This document shows, in pieces, positions 27,074 to 36,374 of a stretch of 64,000 bases of DNA. The notes under the pieces are model-generated. The model was not told the origin of the DNA, searched no databases, and worked only from the letters and a program-made list of their open reading frames with translations. The stretch comes from Natronosalvus rutilus (lineage in GTDB: Archaea; Halobacteriota; Halobacteria; Halobacteriales; Natrialbaceae), in contig NZ_CP100355.1 in the NCBI RefSeq assembly GCF_024204665.1, positions 2,523,451-2,587,450 on the forward strand, given 5' to 3'. A program made the position numbers and the translations under genes. How positions within the stretch are numbered: the first letter of the stretch is position 1; every line of letters starts with the position of its first letter.

Positions 27074-27842
27074 CTACAACGAATCTCCGTAGTACCGCTC
27101 ACACAGTCTGAGGAACTCCTGCGACCGGTCGCGTTCGCTCCGTAGCGTTCGTGTCACCACTCTCGCGTACTCCGTGATGTGGCTATCACCCGGTTCCGGG
27201 ATGCGATTCTGGACCGCATCGTTCAACTCACGAACCGGTTCCCGAACGTTGCTGACGTCTTTCGACGGAAGCGGGCTGCGTTCGAACGGCTCGATCCGCT
27301 TGATGGCGTTCTCAATACTGGACACCTGCGCGGAGACGGATTCGTACCGCTCTCGCGAGACGGCTACCCCATTCGGCCGTGGAGTATTGAACGCGTGAAT
27401 CCAGACGGTTCCGTTTCGATGTTTCTCCTTGAATTCGTCGACCGTGTCGCAGTCGAAGGCATCGCGGCGAGTCACGTAGCCGCCAAAATTGTATCGTCGC
27501 CAGCACTTCGCACCCGCCACGTACACCGGATTCGTTCCGGTATCCGGTGCCAGCTGGATGGTCCCCGGTTTCGGGTCGGGTTCGTCACCGGGTTGCCAGC
27601 CCACCCACGCGTCGTCCCCGGCTTCGTCGATGGCGAGTTCGCCACAGGCGCTACACACGGGATTTGCGTAGCCGATGGGCAGGTTGGTCGCGTCGCGTTC
27701 CTGAATCCCCGCAGACGGCACATCGAAGGACTCGAGGCGGCGCCTCGTCGTCTGGTGGTCCATAGCGGTCGAACGTAATAATCTCGTCGGGGGGTTGGGC
27801 GTCGGCCGTCAATCCCTTGAAGTCGAATCGTTCGCGATTCAT
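27074..27842 (-). pseudogene. Zinc-ribbon-type gene split by a one-base frameshift
   Basis: Two overlapping frames appear to be one gene. The first (from ATG at 27842) encodes about 45 good residues ending RVLRCAVCG; the second (to 27074) continues with QERDATNLPIGYANPVCSACG and a further 200 residues. A C-x2-C motif falls in each part, 26 or so residues apart, exactly as in a zinc ribbon. Removing one G from the GGGG run (CCCC on the plus strand, 27707-27710) joins them into about 255 residues. Past the join the first frame loses coding character. The ATG at 27763 used alone would give a 229-residue protein missing half the metal site. It may be a true pseudogene, a sequencing error or recoding. 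No wider family is recognised. Confidence 0.65.
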
Positions 27843-28484
27843 AGTCGACCAGTCTTCTCCACATATTTCATTTCGGTATAAAAACTCTCGTTCGGAAATC
27901 GTGGTCGTGTTTAGTCGAAGCTAACGGACGAGGTGTGGTGATTTTCAGCTCATCTATAGCGAGAATCCCCGCATCGGTGGTTGTAGCAACTGAATCGAAG
28001 GACACGTTGTGGGGCGAGAACGGACACCGCGTCGGTCGATGAAATTGCATTGTACCGATGGGTGCCGATTTTAAACCGAACGTCACAGCAATCGGAACGG
28101 CGTCGAACGTGTCTTCAAGAGAGACCCCTCGTTCAACAATAGCGTCAGTCACGTCGTTCTAGCAATCACCGAAATGTGGTCACAAGCCTTCGCCGTCTGG
28201 TGGAATTCGCCTATCTGAACACGATGGTATGACCAGGCCCTATTCATTCCAGTGAGTGCGGACATCAGTACTGCCACAGCAGGAAGGTTTTTAAGCTTCG
28301 TTACAAAGTCAATAGTAGCAGTTCATCGCGTCTCTCGACCGCGTTGACCGGGCGCTCGGTACTCGATTGACCGATTCTTCCTGAAGATATCGGCCAGTTG
28401 GTCCGTCGATGCTGAGTCTGGCAGTGCCGTAGACCACAACAGTGGATCTCGGTCAAATTGTGACGAGACAGCGACCCCCTCTCT
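27843..28484. other. 642-base AT-richer intergenic region
   Basis: Lower G+C than average. A 94-codon open frame on the minus strand (27868-28152) and a 60-codon one (28323-28505, also minus) exist, but neither has a recognisable family or promoter, and I would not call them genes with confidence. At 28288-28296 a TTTTTAAG block resembles a TATA region firing toward the ribonuclease gene, leaving a leader of about 165 bases. Confidence 0.45.
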
Positions 28485-30395
28485 ATGAGCGACGATACGA
28501 CCCACTCAGACTTACACGAACGCATCGTAACACAGGTACCCTCGCATCTGGACGTTACCGAGGTCCAGTACGAGGGCCCAGACCTCGTTATCTACACCGA
28601 GACCCCTCGCAAGTTCGCTGAAAACAGCGACCTCATCGGGGACCTCGCACGGACACTCCGAAAACGGGTGACGATACGGCCAGCACCGGGGGCCCAGTCG
28701 AGCCCGTCGGGCGCGGAGACGAAGATCCGTGAAATCGCGCCTGACGAGGCCCAGATTCAGGACCTCGAGTTCTATCCGACGATTGGGGAGGTGATCGTCG
28801 AAGCCGAGAAGCCAGGGCTCGTTATCGGACAGCGAGGAAGTACCCTCCGCGAGATCACCCGGGAAATCGGCTGGAACCTGGAAGTGGTCCGAACGCCGCC
28901 GATGGAGTCCTCGACCGTCGACAACGTCAGGAACTTCCTGACCCAGGAGCGTGGCGAACGGCGCGAGTTTCTTGGAAAGGTCGGCGAGAAGATACACAGA
29001 GAACCCGAGAAGGACCTCGAGTGGGTTCGGATCACGACGCTGGGCTGTTGCCGCGAAGTTGGTCGCGCGAGTTTCGTGCTTCACACCCCCAATACGAGGA
29101 TTCTCATCGATTGCGGTGACAAACCCGGCGCCGAGGGAGAAGTACCTTACCTTCACGCCCCCGAGGCGATGCCGCTAACGGGTATCGACGCCGTCGTGCT
29201 GACCCACGCTCACCTCGACCACAGCGCGTTGCTTCCACTCTTGTTTAAGTACGGGTACGATGGCCCGATTTACACGACGGAACCGACGCGAGACCTGATG
29301 GGGCTGTTGCAACTCGACTACCTGACCGTTGCCTCGAAGGAAGGACGAACGCCGCCGTACTCGAGCGAGCAGGTCCGACAGGCGATCAAGCACACGATTC
29401 CGGTCGAGTACGGCGACGTCACCGACATCGCGCCGGACGTCAAACTGACGATGCACAATGCGGGGCACATTCTGGGCAGCGCGTCCGCGCACTTTCACAT
29501 CGGAAACGGGTTCTACAACATCCTCTTCTCGGGCGACGTTCACTACGAGCCGACGCGGCTGTTCAACGGTGCCGTGAATGACTTCCCCCGTGTGGAGACG
29601 ATGGTCATGGAATCGACGTACGGCCGCCGTGGCGACTATCAGACGGACACCGAGGAGAGCGAACAGAGGGTCCACGAGATCATCAGGGAAACGTACGAAA
29701 AGGACGGGATCGTCGTCATCCCCGCATTCGCGGTCGGTCGGTCCCAGGAACTGATGTTAGTGCTGGAGGAAGCGATGCGGGAGGGGACGATTCCAACGAT
29801 GCCAGTCTATCTGGATGGCATGATTCGAGAGGCGACCGCAATTCACACGGCCTATCCCGAGTATCTCAGAGACGGGCTACAACAGCGCATTTTACACGAA
29901 GACGAGAACCCGTTCATCGCAGACCAGTTCCAGCAGGTGGACGGTGGACAGGAAATGCGCGAAGACATTGCGAGCGGTGAGCCCTGCGTGATCCTCTCGA
30001 CGTCCGGGATGGTAACCGGCGGACCGATCATGTCCTGGCTCGAACTGCTCGGACCGGACCCGACGAACACCCTCATGTTCGTCGGGTATCAGGCCGAGGG
30101 GACCCTCGGACGCAGAATTCAGGGCGGGAACGTGGAAATCACCCTTCCTGGACGGGCCGATCGCGCAAATCGCCTGACGCTCGAACTCAGGATCGAATCG
30201 GTAAGCGGCTTCTCCGGTCACGCCGACCGAGCCGGACTCGAGCAGTACGTCGGCGAGATGAATCCACGACCGGAGACGATCCTGTGCGTCCACGGCGACG
30301 AACAGGCGACGGATCAACTTTCTTCTGCACTGTACCAGAACTACAACGTCAGGACCTACCAGCCGAAGAATCTGGAGACGTTCCGGTTCCCCTGA
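28485..30395 (+). CDS. fttA: FttA/aCPSF1: KH-beta-CASP ribonuclease, termination factor
   Basis: The archaeal CPSF73-like endoribonuclease that cleaves nascent RNA and acts as general transcription termination factor. Order of parts: two N-terminal KH-type domains (residues 1-145, with GLVIGQRGSTLREITREIGW), then a metallo-beta-lactamase core with the zinc motif HAHLDH at 241-246, the beta-CASP insertion, and later motifs SGDVHYEP, ESTYG, GFSGHAD and CVHGDE. The length (636 aa) is standard. It lies in a stretch of lower G+C than the rest of the window, yet the protein is fully conserved and looks intact. Confidence 0.96.
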   Translation: MSDDTTHSDLHERIVTQVPSHLDVTEVQYEGPDLVIYTETPRKFAENSDLIGDLARTLRKRVTIRPAPGAQSSPSGAETKIREIAPDEAQIQDLEFYPTIGEVIVEAEKPGLVIGQRGSTLREITREIGWNLEVVRTPPMESSTVDNVRNFLTQERGERREFLGKVGEKIHREPEKDLEWVRITTLGCCREVGRASFVLHTPNTRILIDCGDKPGAEGEVPYLHAPEAMPLTGIDAVVLTHAHLDHSALLPLLFKYGYDGPIYTTEPTRDLMGLLQLDYLTVASKEGRTPPYSSEQVRQAIKHTIPVEYGDVTDIAPDVKLTMHNAGHILGSASAHFHIGNGFYNILFSGDVHYEPTRLFNGAVNDFPRVETMVMESTYGRRGDYQTDTEESEQRVHEIIRETYEKDGIVVIPAFAVGRSQELMLVLEEAMREGTIPTMPVYLDGMIREATAIHTAYPEYLRDGLQQRILHEDENPFIADQFQQVDGGQEMREDIASGEPCVILSTSGMVTGGPIMSWLELLGPDPTNTLMFVGYQAEGTLGRRIQGGNVEITLPGRADRANRLTLELRIESVSGFSGHADRAGLEQYVGEMNPRPETILCVHGDEQATDQLSSALYQNYNVRTYQPKNLETFRFP

Positions 30396-30439
30396 TACCT
30401 GTTCATCGTTTTGAAGGACTCAACAGCGCGAACCAGTAG

Positions 30440-30646
30440 TCAGCGTTCCCCATGAACTAGCCCGTATCCAACGAAATAGCCAAATCCAACCACTATCGTT
30501 CCCCACACCGCGATAATCGCAACAGGCACGACCGCTCCGCTGGAGGAGACACCGTCGTTCGTCACTACGTGTGGCAGTACGAGGCCGAGCGTGAGAACGG
30601 CGTAACCCATCCCAACGAATCCGAGATAAACGCGGAGGGGATACAT
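30440..30646 (-). CDS. Small two-helix membrane protein (68 aa)
   Basis: A 68-residue protein with two transmembrane helices (about residues 6-28 and 38-60). It begins six bases after the preceding small membrane-protein gene on the same strand, so the two are surely co-transcribed. Adjacent tiny subunits like these accompany some transporters (a small DUF-type partner beside a sodium:solute symporter), but no transporter gene is next to them. Function unknown. Confidence 0.6.
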   Translation of the reverse strand: MYPLRVYLGFVGMGYAVLTLGLVLPHVVTNDGVSSSGAVVPVAIIAVWGTIVVGFGYFVGYGLVHGER

Positions 30647-30652
30647 TCCACC

Positions 30653-30841
30653 TTACACGCCGAGAAAAACGGCAAGAAAGATGCAATACGGCCACGCGAT
30701 CAGGTTCGCTATAATAAGCTGGCCCAGAAAGGACTCCGACGAGGTCCCAAAGAGACCCGGGTAAAACGGTGCGACGAACAGGGCGAGGATACCGACGACA
30801 GCGAGAGCGTACGTGATCCGAAGACGAGACCATCGAGACAT
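30653..30841 (-). CDS. Small two-helix membrane protein (62 aa)
   Basis: First of a tight pair. The 62 residues contain two hydrophobic segments (about 9-27 and 40-60) with a short PFYPGLFG turn, resembling DUF3311-type small transporter subunits in layout only. Six bases separate its stop from the start of the next gene. The pair lies in a lower-GC stretch and could be a remnant of a larger transporter locus. Confidence 0.6.
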   Translation of the reverse strand: MSRWSRLRITYALAVVGILALFVAPFYPGLFGTSSESFLGQLIIANLIAWPYCIFLAVFLGV

Positions 30842-30979
30842 GTTCTATTCATCTATCTAATGTTTGAATACTGTAATGGATATTTCGATGTAGAACCTCT
30901 ATCCAAAACCGTCACTCTGGAAACCGCTCACTACCGTGCAAGTATGCTACTTGAGCTCCCGAAGTCGGTGCGATCGACG

Positions 30980-31222
30980 TTACCCGGTCCAACGAATCTC
31001 GTACTCGAGTTCGTATCGTTGCTCGCCGGTTTCGGAATCGGTGAGTCGCTCGAGTTCGACCTCGAACGTCGGCGTATCGGGAATCGTGACGCGCTCGTCC
31101 TCCGTCGCACTCTCGAGGTGGACGGTGCCGGTTTCGATCTGTTTGGCAGCTACAGTGAGGGCCTCGGCAATCTCCGCTCGGGACCGTGGTTCCTCCGTTT
31201 TGAAAAGTTCTTCTTCGGGCAT
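30980..31222 (-). CDS. Amphi-Trp domain protein (80 aa)
   Basis: A short acidic protein ending YELEYEIRWTG, with an earlier GTVHLES strand and EVELERLTDSE. This matches the amphi-Trp domain, an approximately 60-residue beta-hairpin-plus-helix unit found in many haloarchaeal proteins and often as single-domain proteins beside stress-related genes. The molecular role is unknown. It is divergent from the MFS transporter downstream, with about 150 bases between starts. Confidence 0.8.
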   Translation of the reverse strand: MPEEELFKTEEPRSRAEIAEALTVAAKQIETGTVHLESATEDERVTIPDTPTFEVELERLTDSETGEQRYELEYEIRWTG

Positions 31223-31375
31223 CAGTCGATACCACGTCGACTAGCGGGATATAGCACCAACCCGCTTTCCACGCGTTGGTAACGGCACGTACTTGCGAAC
31301 CGATATCTCGTAACTGTGGGTTCCGCGCTCTAAGATAATCGAAATGTCTTTACTCGGATCGTCAAAAATCAGGGT

Positions 31376-32731
31376 GTGGACGACAAACGAGTCCAGTTTT
31401 GGGTACTCTATCTCACACGTTTTGCGGAAGGGTTTGGCTTCATTACGCTGATCACGCTGCTGCCGTACTACATCAATTCGCTCGATCCGTCGAGTACGAC
31501 CGTTCTCGGGATAACGATTAGCACTGGTCTCATTATCGGGCTGTATACGACCGGATTTACCCTCGCCCAGACCGTCGCTGTCGTCCCGCTCGCCTGGGCA
31601 GGTGATCGCTTCGATAAACGGCTCGTCTTGCTCATCGTGCTCGGTGTCGGCGTTGGCGTTTACGCGCTGTTTCCGGTCGTCGATTCGAGCGCTTCCTTCA
31701 TCGCTATCCGTGCGCTTCAGGGGATCGCCGTCACCGGGACTGGCCTGATGACGCTGTCGCTCGTCGGCCAGATCGCCGACGTGGGGACGCGAGCGAACTA
31801 CATCGGGAAGGCGAACGCAGCGAGTTTTGGGGCGTCGATACTCGGCAGTATCAGCGCGGGGACGCTCTACGACGCGTTCGGGTTCGGTCCGATCTTCCTC
31901 GTCATCGTCTGCATCATGGTCGTTGCCTGGGTCGGAACCTTCTGGTTCCTGAACCCGGACGAGACGCGAATCGAAGGGTTCCCGTTTTCGGGGTTGGCAC
32001 TCAATCGGCGCATCTTGACGCTCTCGACGTTCCGCTTCCAGTACGCGTTCGCTGTAACTCTCGTTCGAACGTGGGTGCCGATTTTCGCCGGCGTTTCCGC
32101 TGCTGAAGGCGGACTCGCCTATGGCGGCTTCGCCGTCGCGCTGACGGTCGTCGCTGAAAAGTTCACTAACATGTGCTGCCAACCGTTTACCGGACGGCTC
32201 TCGGACGGATACGGACGGGCACTGTTCGTCTTTGCAGGTGGGGCAGCCTACGGACTCATCGCGTTGGTCGTCCCGCTCTCACCATGGCTGGGGGGAGTAC
32301 TCGGGTTTCCCGCTGAACTCGTCGTAACAGTTCCCGGTGTGCTCGCCGGGAGCACGCTCCCTGCGTGGCTGCCATACGACTCGATTACCGATCAACTCGT
32401 ACTGATTGGCGAGGTATCTCCGGCATTTTTCCCGCTCGTTTTCCTCTCCGGACTCCTCGGCATCGCCGATAGCTTTCGTGAACCAGCAAGCATGGCGTTG
32501 TTCGCCGACGAAGGCACCGAGGAAGGTGGTGTCGCCTCGAGTTTCGGTATCCGTGAACTCGTCTGGCGTCCAGGAAGCGTGATCGCTCCGCTGCTCGGTG
32601 GTTGGCTGATGGTCGAGGTGAGTATGGCGTCGGTCTTCTACGTCGGTGGTGCGTTCGCGCTGACTGGCGTGACGACGTTTCTTGTTATTCTCGTGCGTTT
32701 CCATGGACGAAGCGCGCTCTTGGAGTGGTGA
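31376..32731 (+). CDS. MFS-type transporter, substrate unknown
   Basis: A 451-residue major facilitator protein with twelve predicted hydrophobic segments. The cytoplasmic loop between helices 2 and 3 reads AWAGDRFDKRLVLLIVLG, the classic MFS signature (G-D-R-x-x-[RK]), and a related motif (GRLSDGYGRALFV) follows in the second half. The frame opens with GTG; no in-frame ATG lies nearby upstream. Substrate cannot be told. Codon use is somewhat less G+C-rich than the window average. Neighbours give no clue. Confidence 0.88.
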   Translation: MDDKRVQFWVLYLTRFAEGFGFITLITLLPYYINSLDPSSTTVLGITISTGLIIGLYTTGFTLAQTVAVVPLAWAGDRFDKRLVLLIVLGVGVGVYALFPVVDSSASFIAIRALQGIAVTGTGLMTLSLVGQIADVGTRANYIGKANAASFGASILGSISAGTLYDAFGFGPIFLVIVCIMVVAWVGTFWFLNPDETRIEGFPFSGLALNRRILTLSTFRFQYAFAVTLVRTWVPIFAGVSAAEGGLAYGGFAVALTVVAEKFTNMCCQPFTGRLSDGYGRALFVFAGGAAYGLIALVVPLSPWLGGVLGFPAELVVTVPGVLAGSTLPAWLPYDSITDQLVLIGEVSPAFFPLVFLSGLLGIADSFREPASMALFADEGTEEGGVASSFGIRELVWRPGSVIAPLLGGWLMVEVSMASVFYVGGAFALTGVTTFLVILVRFHGRSALLEW

Positions 32732-32833
32732 GGAAAATCGATTCGAATTCTCGTTGTCTCCCGTAGGACTCTTGCAGGAGACCGTGAGATACTCTTGCAA
32801 TTGACTGTATAGGTAGCTTGAAGAAAAGCGCGA

Positions 32834-33490
32834 TCAGATGCCACTGAGTTGTTCGTGTACTCGCCGGTACTCCGCCGAAATTGAACCATCCGTTCGTTCT
32901 TCAATCCAGACGATTCCATCGACGATCTCTCTCAGTGCAGAGAGCGTTGCCTCATTGTGTCTGGTGTACTCGAGACCGAGGACGACGAGCCCCGAGTCAG
33001 TCCGCCCCTCGATGAGGTGTTCGAGGACACTGATAGTGCGTTCCAGACCCTCGTCTGCGAGTAGCGGCGTGAGTGATCGAATCCCAAAATGGGTCGTCCG
33101 GCTATCGCTCGCCATCGAGGCTTCTAGCTCCCAGAGTGCGAGTACGAGCCGAGTCAATTCGACTGAGTGTGGTAACGAGACGACTGGATACTTTTGAAAC
33201 GGGGAGGAAGGATGGTTTTGCGGAGTCGCATCGACGACCCCGAATCGACCCGAATCTGGTGATTCGAGAGCCGTTTGCTGGCGGATCGTTCGTTCAGCAG
33301 AAATAGCCGTCGTGACGACAATTCGGCGTTCTTCGGGAGACGTATAACGATCCAAAATCCGGAGCGAGACGGCGTGCTCCTCCAGTGGAGCGGGTTTTGC
33401 GACGAGGATCACTGAATCCTCGGTAAGACTGTCTGGAAGTCCCTCGAAATCGAGTGCTCGGAGGTGTTCGTCGGAGTTGGGTGTTGGCAT
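32834..33490 (-). CDS. Haloarchaeal HTR/DUF7504-like protein
   Basis: A 218-residue protein that resembles RecA/KaiC-superfamily remnants seen in haloarchaea (I recall the label DUF7504; not verified). It begins with VILVAKPAPLEEHAVSLRIL-like beta-alpha pattern but lacks a Walker A loop, so ATP binding is doubtful. The second half has alternating short helices and strands (SLTPLLADEGLERTISVLEH, then GLVVLGLEYT). It is followed on the same strand upstream by a 68-residue partner, and the pair probably forms an operon. Function unknown; signalling output is a guess. Confidence 0.65.
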   Translation of the reverse strand: MPTPNSDEHLRALDFEGLPDSLTEDSVILVAKPAPLEEHAVSLRILDRYTSPEERRIVVTTAISAERTIRQQTALESPDSGRFGVVDATPQNHPSSPFQKYPVVSLPHSVELTRLVLALWELEASMASDSRTTHFGIRSLTPLLADEGLERTISVLEHLIEGRTDSGLVVLGLEYTRHNEATLSALREIVDGIVWIEERTDGSISAEYRRVHEQLSGI

Positions 33491-33514
33491 AGGTGTTTTT
33501 CGAGTCTGGGTTAG

Positions 33515-33721
33515 TCACTCACTGTTCGATTCTGGAGTCGATGACTGATCGAGCGTACAGAGTGTCGGTTCGGGATAGTACCGTTCACCGCTCGATTGGC
33601 ATACTGCGACGACGGTCGAATCAGTCGTCGTCACTGAAACACCCGCTTCCAACGGGTCAATCGTTGCTTCTTCGAGCTCACCCCCGCAGGCTGCACAGGG
33701 AAGGTCACGTTCTGAAGTCAT
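33515..33721 (-). CDS. Small CxxC protein (68 aa)
   Basis: A 68-residue protein with one CAAC pair near the N terminus (MTSERDLPCAACGGELEEAT) and a lone later Cys (VAVCQSSGERYY), so perhaps a partial zinc finger. It lies 24 bases upstream of the HTR-like gene on the same strand. Such tiny partners are common beside haloarchaeal regulators. No family confirmed. Confidence 0.6.
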   Translation of the reverse strand: MTSERDLPCAACGGELEEATIDPLEAGVSVTTTDSTVVAVCQSSGERYYPEPTLCTLDQSSTPESNSE

Positions 33722-33968
33722 GATTCACAGGATACGTCTGGTATACCGCTCAGCAGAGATTCCACGGACCGGTTTCAAGCAAATGTGCGGCCAAATCGAT
33801 CAGATCCGATATGGGGCAGCTACGAACGGTGAAGATAACCTGGCCGCACTGAAGCTGAATTCTAGTTTTCTAGTGACGCGTAAGTATTTTTCGTCCATTT
33901 TTGACGTCCCTTCATAACGACATAGTTGAACCGCTGGAACTATACCACTGGGTCCTCATCCTGTTACT

Positions 33969-34163
33969 ATGGGTTTTGGAAGCTACGATGAGTCTGAGCA
34001 ACAGCATCAAAACGCGGATACAGAAGATGACGAAGATGCTGCCGTGAGTGTCCACGAACACGAACACGAGGGTACGATTACTGTCGAAAACGGTAGTTCG
34101 ACCGACGACCTACTCGGCCAACTCAAAGACATCAAAGACAAGAAAGCACAGGACGACGAGTGA
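33969..34163 (+). CDS. DUF5786-like small acidic protein (64 aa)
   Basis: Begins MGFGSYDESEQQHQN and continues with a very acidic, His-containing stretch and a short helix at the end (DDLLGQLKDIKDKK). This pattern matches small haloarchaeal proteins I recall as DUF5786, widely present and unstudied. The first seven residues are strongly conserved in that family. It is alone, about 250 bases from the gene upstream and convergent with RNase J. Confidence 0.75.
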   Translation: MGFGSYDESEQQHQNADTEDDEDAAVSVHEHEHEGTITVENGSSTDDLLGQLKDIKDKKAQDDE

Positions 34164-34282
34164 GGTCGCTGTTAGATCGTCCCATCGTCGAGTGAACCTA
34201 TACTTATAATTCGCACATCAGCAAACATTGCCTAGAGATATTTCAGGAGCGTATCACTCGAGCGGGTGGGTCGCGCTTCAAT

Positions 34283-35629
34283 TCAAACTAGCTGGATAAT
34301 ATCTCCGTTCGATGAAGCGTGGATATCTCGCCCAAGTGCGTATCCTTGATTCGAGGCGAGGTCGATGTAACCGGAGAAGCCTTTGAGGTCCTGGTGAGCG
34401 GGGATGATGTGTTGAGGCTGAAGCGCGTCGAGCATCGCGTAGTGGCCCTCCTGACAGAGGTGACCCGACACGTGAATATCGGAATACACGCGGGCGCCCT
34501 GCATGCCGAGCAGTTTCTCGGCCTGGTATCGCTGGCCCTCGTTGGTTGGTTCGGGGATGACGCGGGCGGAGAAGACGACTTTGTCGCCGTCGTCCAGTTC
34601 GTAGGAGGTCTCACCGCGAGCCATGCGGGTGAGCATCGCGCGGGGTTCGCCCTGGTGGCCCGTGACGATAGGGAAGAAATCCTCTTTGCCATCGTTCATA
34701 ATGCGCTCGAACGACTGGTCGATCGATCTTCGATACCCAAACATACCCAGATTGTCCGGGAAGTCGACGAAGCCGAGTCGTTCCGCAGTGCCGGAGTACT
34801 TCTCCATCGAGCGCCCGAGTAGAACGGGCTGGCGGCCGATGTCGTCGGCGAACTCGACGAGACTCTTCACGCGAGCGATGTGTGAGGAGAACGTGGTGGC
34901 GACGATGCCGCCGTCGTAGTCTTCCATGCTGTAGAGGACGTCGCGCAGGTGTTCACGAGCGACGTTCTCGGAGGGGGTTCGGCCCTTCTTGTTCGCGTTG
35001 GTGCAGTCCTCGATGTAACAGAGGACGCCTTCGCCCTCGCGCCCGATCTCACGGAAGCGCTTCATGTCGATGGGGTCGCCGATGACCGGCGTGTGGTCCA
35101 TGCGCTTGTCCAGGCCGTAGACGATGGCGCCTTCGGGCGTGTGGAGGACCGGGTTGATCGCGTCGATGATCGAGTGGGTGACGTTGACGAACTCGAGTTC
35201 ACAGCCGTGATCCCCGATGGTCATCGACTCGCCCGGGTCCATCTCGACGAGGTCGCTGTCCGAACTGAATTTGTCTTCGTCCTCGAGTTCCTGTTCGACT
35301 AACGCGAGCGTAAATGGCGTCGCGACGACGGGGGCGTCGTAGCGGTGGGCGAGCTTCGAGATCGCGCCGATGTGGTCGAGGTGACCGTGGGTGGGGACGA
35401 TCGCCTGGACGTCACCGTCGAGGTCGCTCATGACTCGATCGTCGGGGATGGCGCCCATGTCGATCAGATCGAGGCTGTGCATGTTCTCCGTCTGGATGTT
35501 GTCGTGAATGAGGACCTTCGAGAGGTTCAGACCCATGTCGAAGATGACGACGTCGTTTCCTGCGCGAACGGCAGTCATCTGCCGTCCAACTTCTTCGTAA
35601 CCGCCGATGGTTGCAATTTCGATTTCCAT
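34283..35629 (-). CDS. rnj: RNase J (beta-CASP 5'-3' exoribonuclease)
   Basis: A 448-residue beta-CASP metallo-RNase of the archaeal RNase J type, which degrades RNA from the 5' end. The zinc motif HGHLDH falls at residues 81-86, followed by [23 protein letters not shown], the [10 protein letters not shown] and [11 protein letters not shown] segments; the active-site metal ligands are all present. The N terminus [17 protein letters not shown] is typical; an in-frame Met five codons earlier (35644) is less likely. It lacks the C-terminal domains of bacterial RNase J. A second beta-CASP enzyme, FttA, is encoded only 4 kb away on the other strand. Confidence 0.94.
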   Translation of the reverse strand: MEIEIATIGGYEEVGRQMTAVRAGNDVVIFDMGLNLSKVLIHDNIQTENMHSLDLIDMGAIPDDRVMSDLDGDVQAIVPTHGHLDHIGAISKLAHRYDAPVVATPFTLALVEQELEDEDKFSSDSDLVEMDPGESMTIGDHGCELEFVNVTHSIIDAINPVLHTPEGAIVYGLDKRMDHTPVIGDPIDMKRFREIGREGEGVLCYIEDCTNANKKGRTPSENVAREHLRDVLYSMEDYDGGIVATTFSSHIARVKSLVEFADDIGRQPVLLGRSMEKYSGTAERLGFVDFPDNLGMFGYRRSIDQSFERIMNDGKEDFFPIVTGHQGEPRAMLTRMARGETSYELDDGDKVVFSARVIPEPTNEGQRYQAEKLLGMQGARVYSDIHVSGHLCQEGHYAMLDALQPQHIIPAHQDLKGFSGYIDLASNQGYALGRDIHASSNGDIIQLV

Positions 35630-35931
35630 AGATTGGCCGATCATAGCGGTCCAGACACAGGGAATGGGAAGAGAGCGAGTACAGCGTCAGTGAGATGCGT
35701 CGATCGCGGTAACACACGTGTTCGTCGTCGTGACGTTCACCCGCATCCGTGTGAGGGACAGCGCGTCTTTCGGTTAGATAGATAGTGACTCTTCGAACCT
35801 ATATACTTCGGGGTTCGTGCTCGAGAAGCACACCCAATAGGCGACTGGCGCCCACTCGAGGTGGTTCTCATGGACGACGAACGGTTCTAAAGAGTCCGAC
35901 GCCGTCTGGTCAAGATTACAGCGTGAGAACG

Positions 35932-36132
35932 GGGTTGGGGCAGATTTGAACCGAAGGAAGACGTTCTTGCTCGCTCACTCCGTTCGCTGTGCGAGCTGCG
36001 ACTTTCAGGGTTCAAATCTACCCGTGACAACTTTTCAGCGACAAGCGACTCGCTACGCTCACGACTTCGTCGTTCGCATTTCCGTGGCGCGTAGCGCCAC
36101 GCTACGCTCGTCGCGTTGTGTCGCTGAAAAGT
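35932..36132. repeat. Nested inverted repeats and tRNA-end copy beside tRNA-Val
   Basis: Bases 35932-35951 repeat exactly the first 20 bases of the adjacent tRNA gene as read on the plus strand (its 3' end, 36133-36152). From 35938-35952 a 15-bp arm pairs (14 of 15) with 36009-36023, enclosing a GCTCGC/GCGAGC stem (35969-35974 with 35991-35996). A second perfect 14-bp inverted repeat (36030-36043 with 36119-36132) ends against the tRNA 3' end. No integrase gene is near. This may be a remnant of a small inserted element. Confidence 0.7.
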
Positions 36133-36206
36133 GGGTTGGGGCAGATTTGAACTGCCGGCCTCCTCCATGTCAAGGAGGTGTCATAACCAGACTAGACCAC
36201 CAACCC
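36133..36206 (-). tRNA. tRNA-Val (anticodon GAC)
   Basis: On the minus strand the 74-base sequence folds as a normal cloverleaf: acceptor GGGTTGG pairs with CCAACCC, the T-arm contains TTCAAATC, and the anticodon stem CCTCC/GGAGG encloses a loop TTGACAT with anticodon GAC. No intron, and CCA is not encoded. The gene's 3' end is duplicated 201 bases upstream on the plus strand. It is divergent from trpD. Confidence 0.95.
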
Positions 36207-36329
36207 GTCCGGTTCGTGTCTTCGTCCTGCAGTCAATCGTTGCCCGCCACCCTAATTGAAGGTTTCGAATCGGTGGCCGTGCGCGAGTCCTCACCACGGA
36301 CGAGGCTCCGACACGCTTAAGTCGATGTA

Positions 36330-36348
36330 CTTGTTTGATCATTACAAG
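36330..36348 (+). promoter_or_regulatory. Possible trp operator
   Basis: CTTGT (36330-36334) and ACAAG (36344-36348) form an inverted repeat with a 9-base spacer, ending 27 bases before the trpD ATG, with a second GTAC beyond. This is where a repressor of the trp operon could bind. Weak arms mean it is a suggestion only. Confidence 0.3.
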
Positions 36349-36374
36349 ACAAACCCGTACATTGGTGTCCCCCT

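Noticed and set aside
27868-28152. A 94-codon frame in the spacer before fttA
   Set aside because: No promoter, no family and low coding character. Left as part of the intergenic description.
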